NCBI RefSeq assembly: GCF_900637205.1
Contig: NZ_LR134355.1
Coordinates: 2,480,001-2,544,000, forward strand
Length of the DNA stretch: 64,000 bases
Origin: Mycolicibacterium chitae
GTDB lineage: Bacteria; Actinomycetota; Actinomycetes; Mycobacteriales; Mycobacteriaceae
Direction of reading: 5' to 3'
The translations under genes and the position numbers were made by a program. The notes under the pieces were generated by a model that had not been told where the DNA came from, ran no database searches, and saw nothing but the letters and a program-made list of their open reading frames with translations. Every line of letters starts with the position of its first letter. The stretch's first letter is position 1. Below are positions 63,965 to 64,000 of this stretch, one piece after another.

Positions 63965-64000
63965 ACGTCATTGTCCGCCTGCGGCCGACGGTTTGGGGCG

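Overview
The window is high-GC DNA that reads as a chromosomal segment of a mycobacterium, probably a fast-growing environmental species (Mycolicibacterium-like). Support: two furA-katG modules, a RipD orthologue, an MPT63-like secreted protein, a haemophore-family protein, cutinase, a fatty acyl-AMP ligase, DUF1707 and LGFP proteins, and many genes whose start codon lies 6-8 bases after a TANNNT -10 box (leaderless transcripts). I saw no rRNA, tRNA, CRISPR array or complete insertion sequence.

Layout. 1-10.7 kb: end of a membrane acyltransferase, SGNH hydrolase, katG/furA copy 1, a MenC-like enolase-superfamily protein that has lost nearly all catalytic residues, tpx, ripD, tenA, an acyl-CoA ligase and a crotonase. 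10.8-16.3 kb: envelope proteins, a TetR gene with a palindromic operator, a stand-alone FAAL and a SRPBCC protein. 16.4-23 kb: phosphonate locus with phnD, phnC, a double-domain phnE fusion, an FAD oxidoreductase, a PhnX-like HAD hydrolase and a zinc alcohol dehydrogenase. 23-32.1 kb: ThrE-type exporter, S4 protein, cutinase, a rifampicin-monooxygenase operon preceded by a rifamycin-associated element, a serine hydrolase, a zeta-toxin TA module with a compound operator, and an FKBP lipoprotein.

32.2-45 kb: furA/katG copy 2, beta-carbonic anhydrase, a class A beta-lactamase divergent from a LysR gene that is itself coupled to a second beta-lactamase-fold gene, a MarR/FUSC pair, an MBL hydrolase, a haemophore-like protein and a MOSC protein. 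45-48.7 kb: five-gene membrane spermidine-synthase-like/DUF350/DUF4247/DUF2617/DUF4178 operon. 48.8-50.5 kb: small genes and a gene-poor stretch. 51-57.6 kb, minus strand: an eight-gene run with a nitrile-hydratase-type enzyme in beta-alpha-epsilon order, a sulfonate-type ABC transporter and an AprA-like flavoprotein plus two-cluster ferredoxin. 57.8-64 kb: lipoprotein, then a TetR-controlled operon of ThDP enzyme, zinc dehydrogenase and GMC oxidoreductase with a near-consensus promoter and palindromes.

Common themes are oxidative-stress defence (katG, furA, tpx), antibiotic tolerance (rifampicin monooxygenase, beta-lactamases, FUSC) and scavenging of unusual P, S or N compounds (phosphonates; nitrile or thiocyanate). 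Functions are inferred from sequence families. All motif positions were read by eye.
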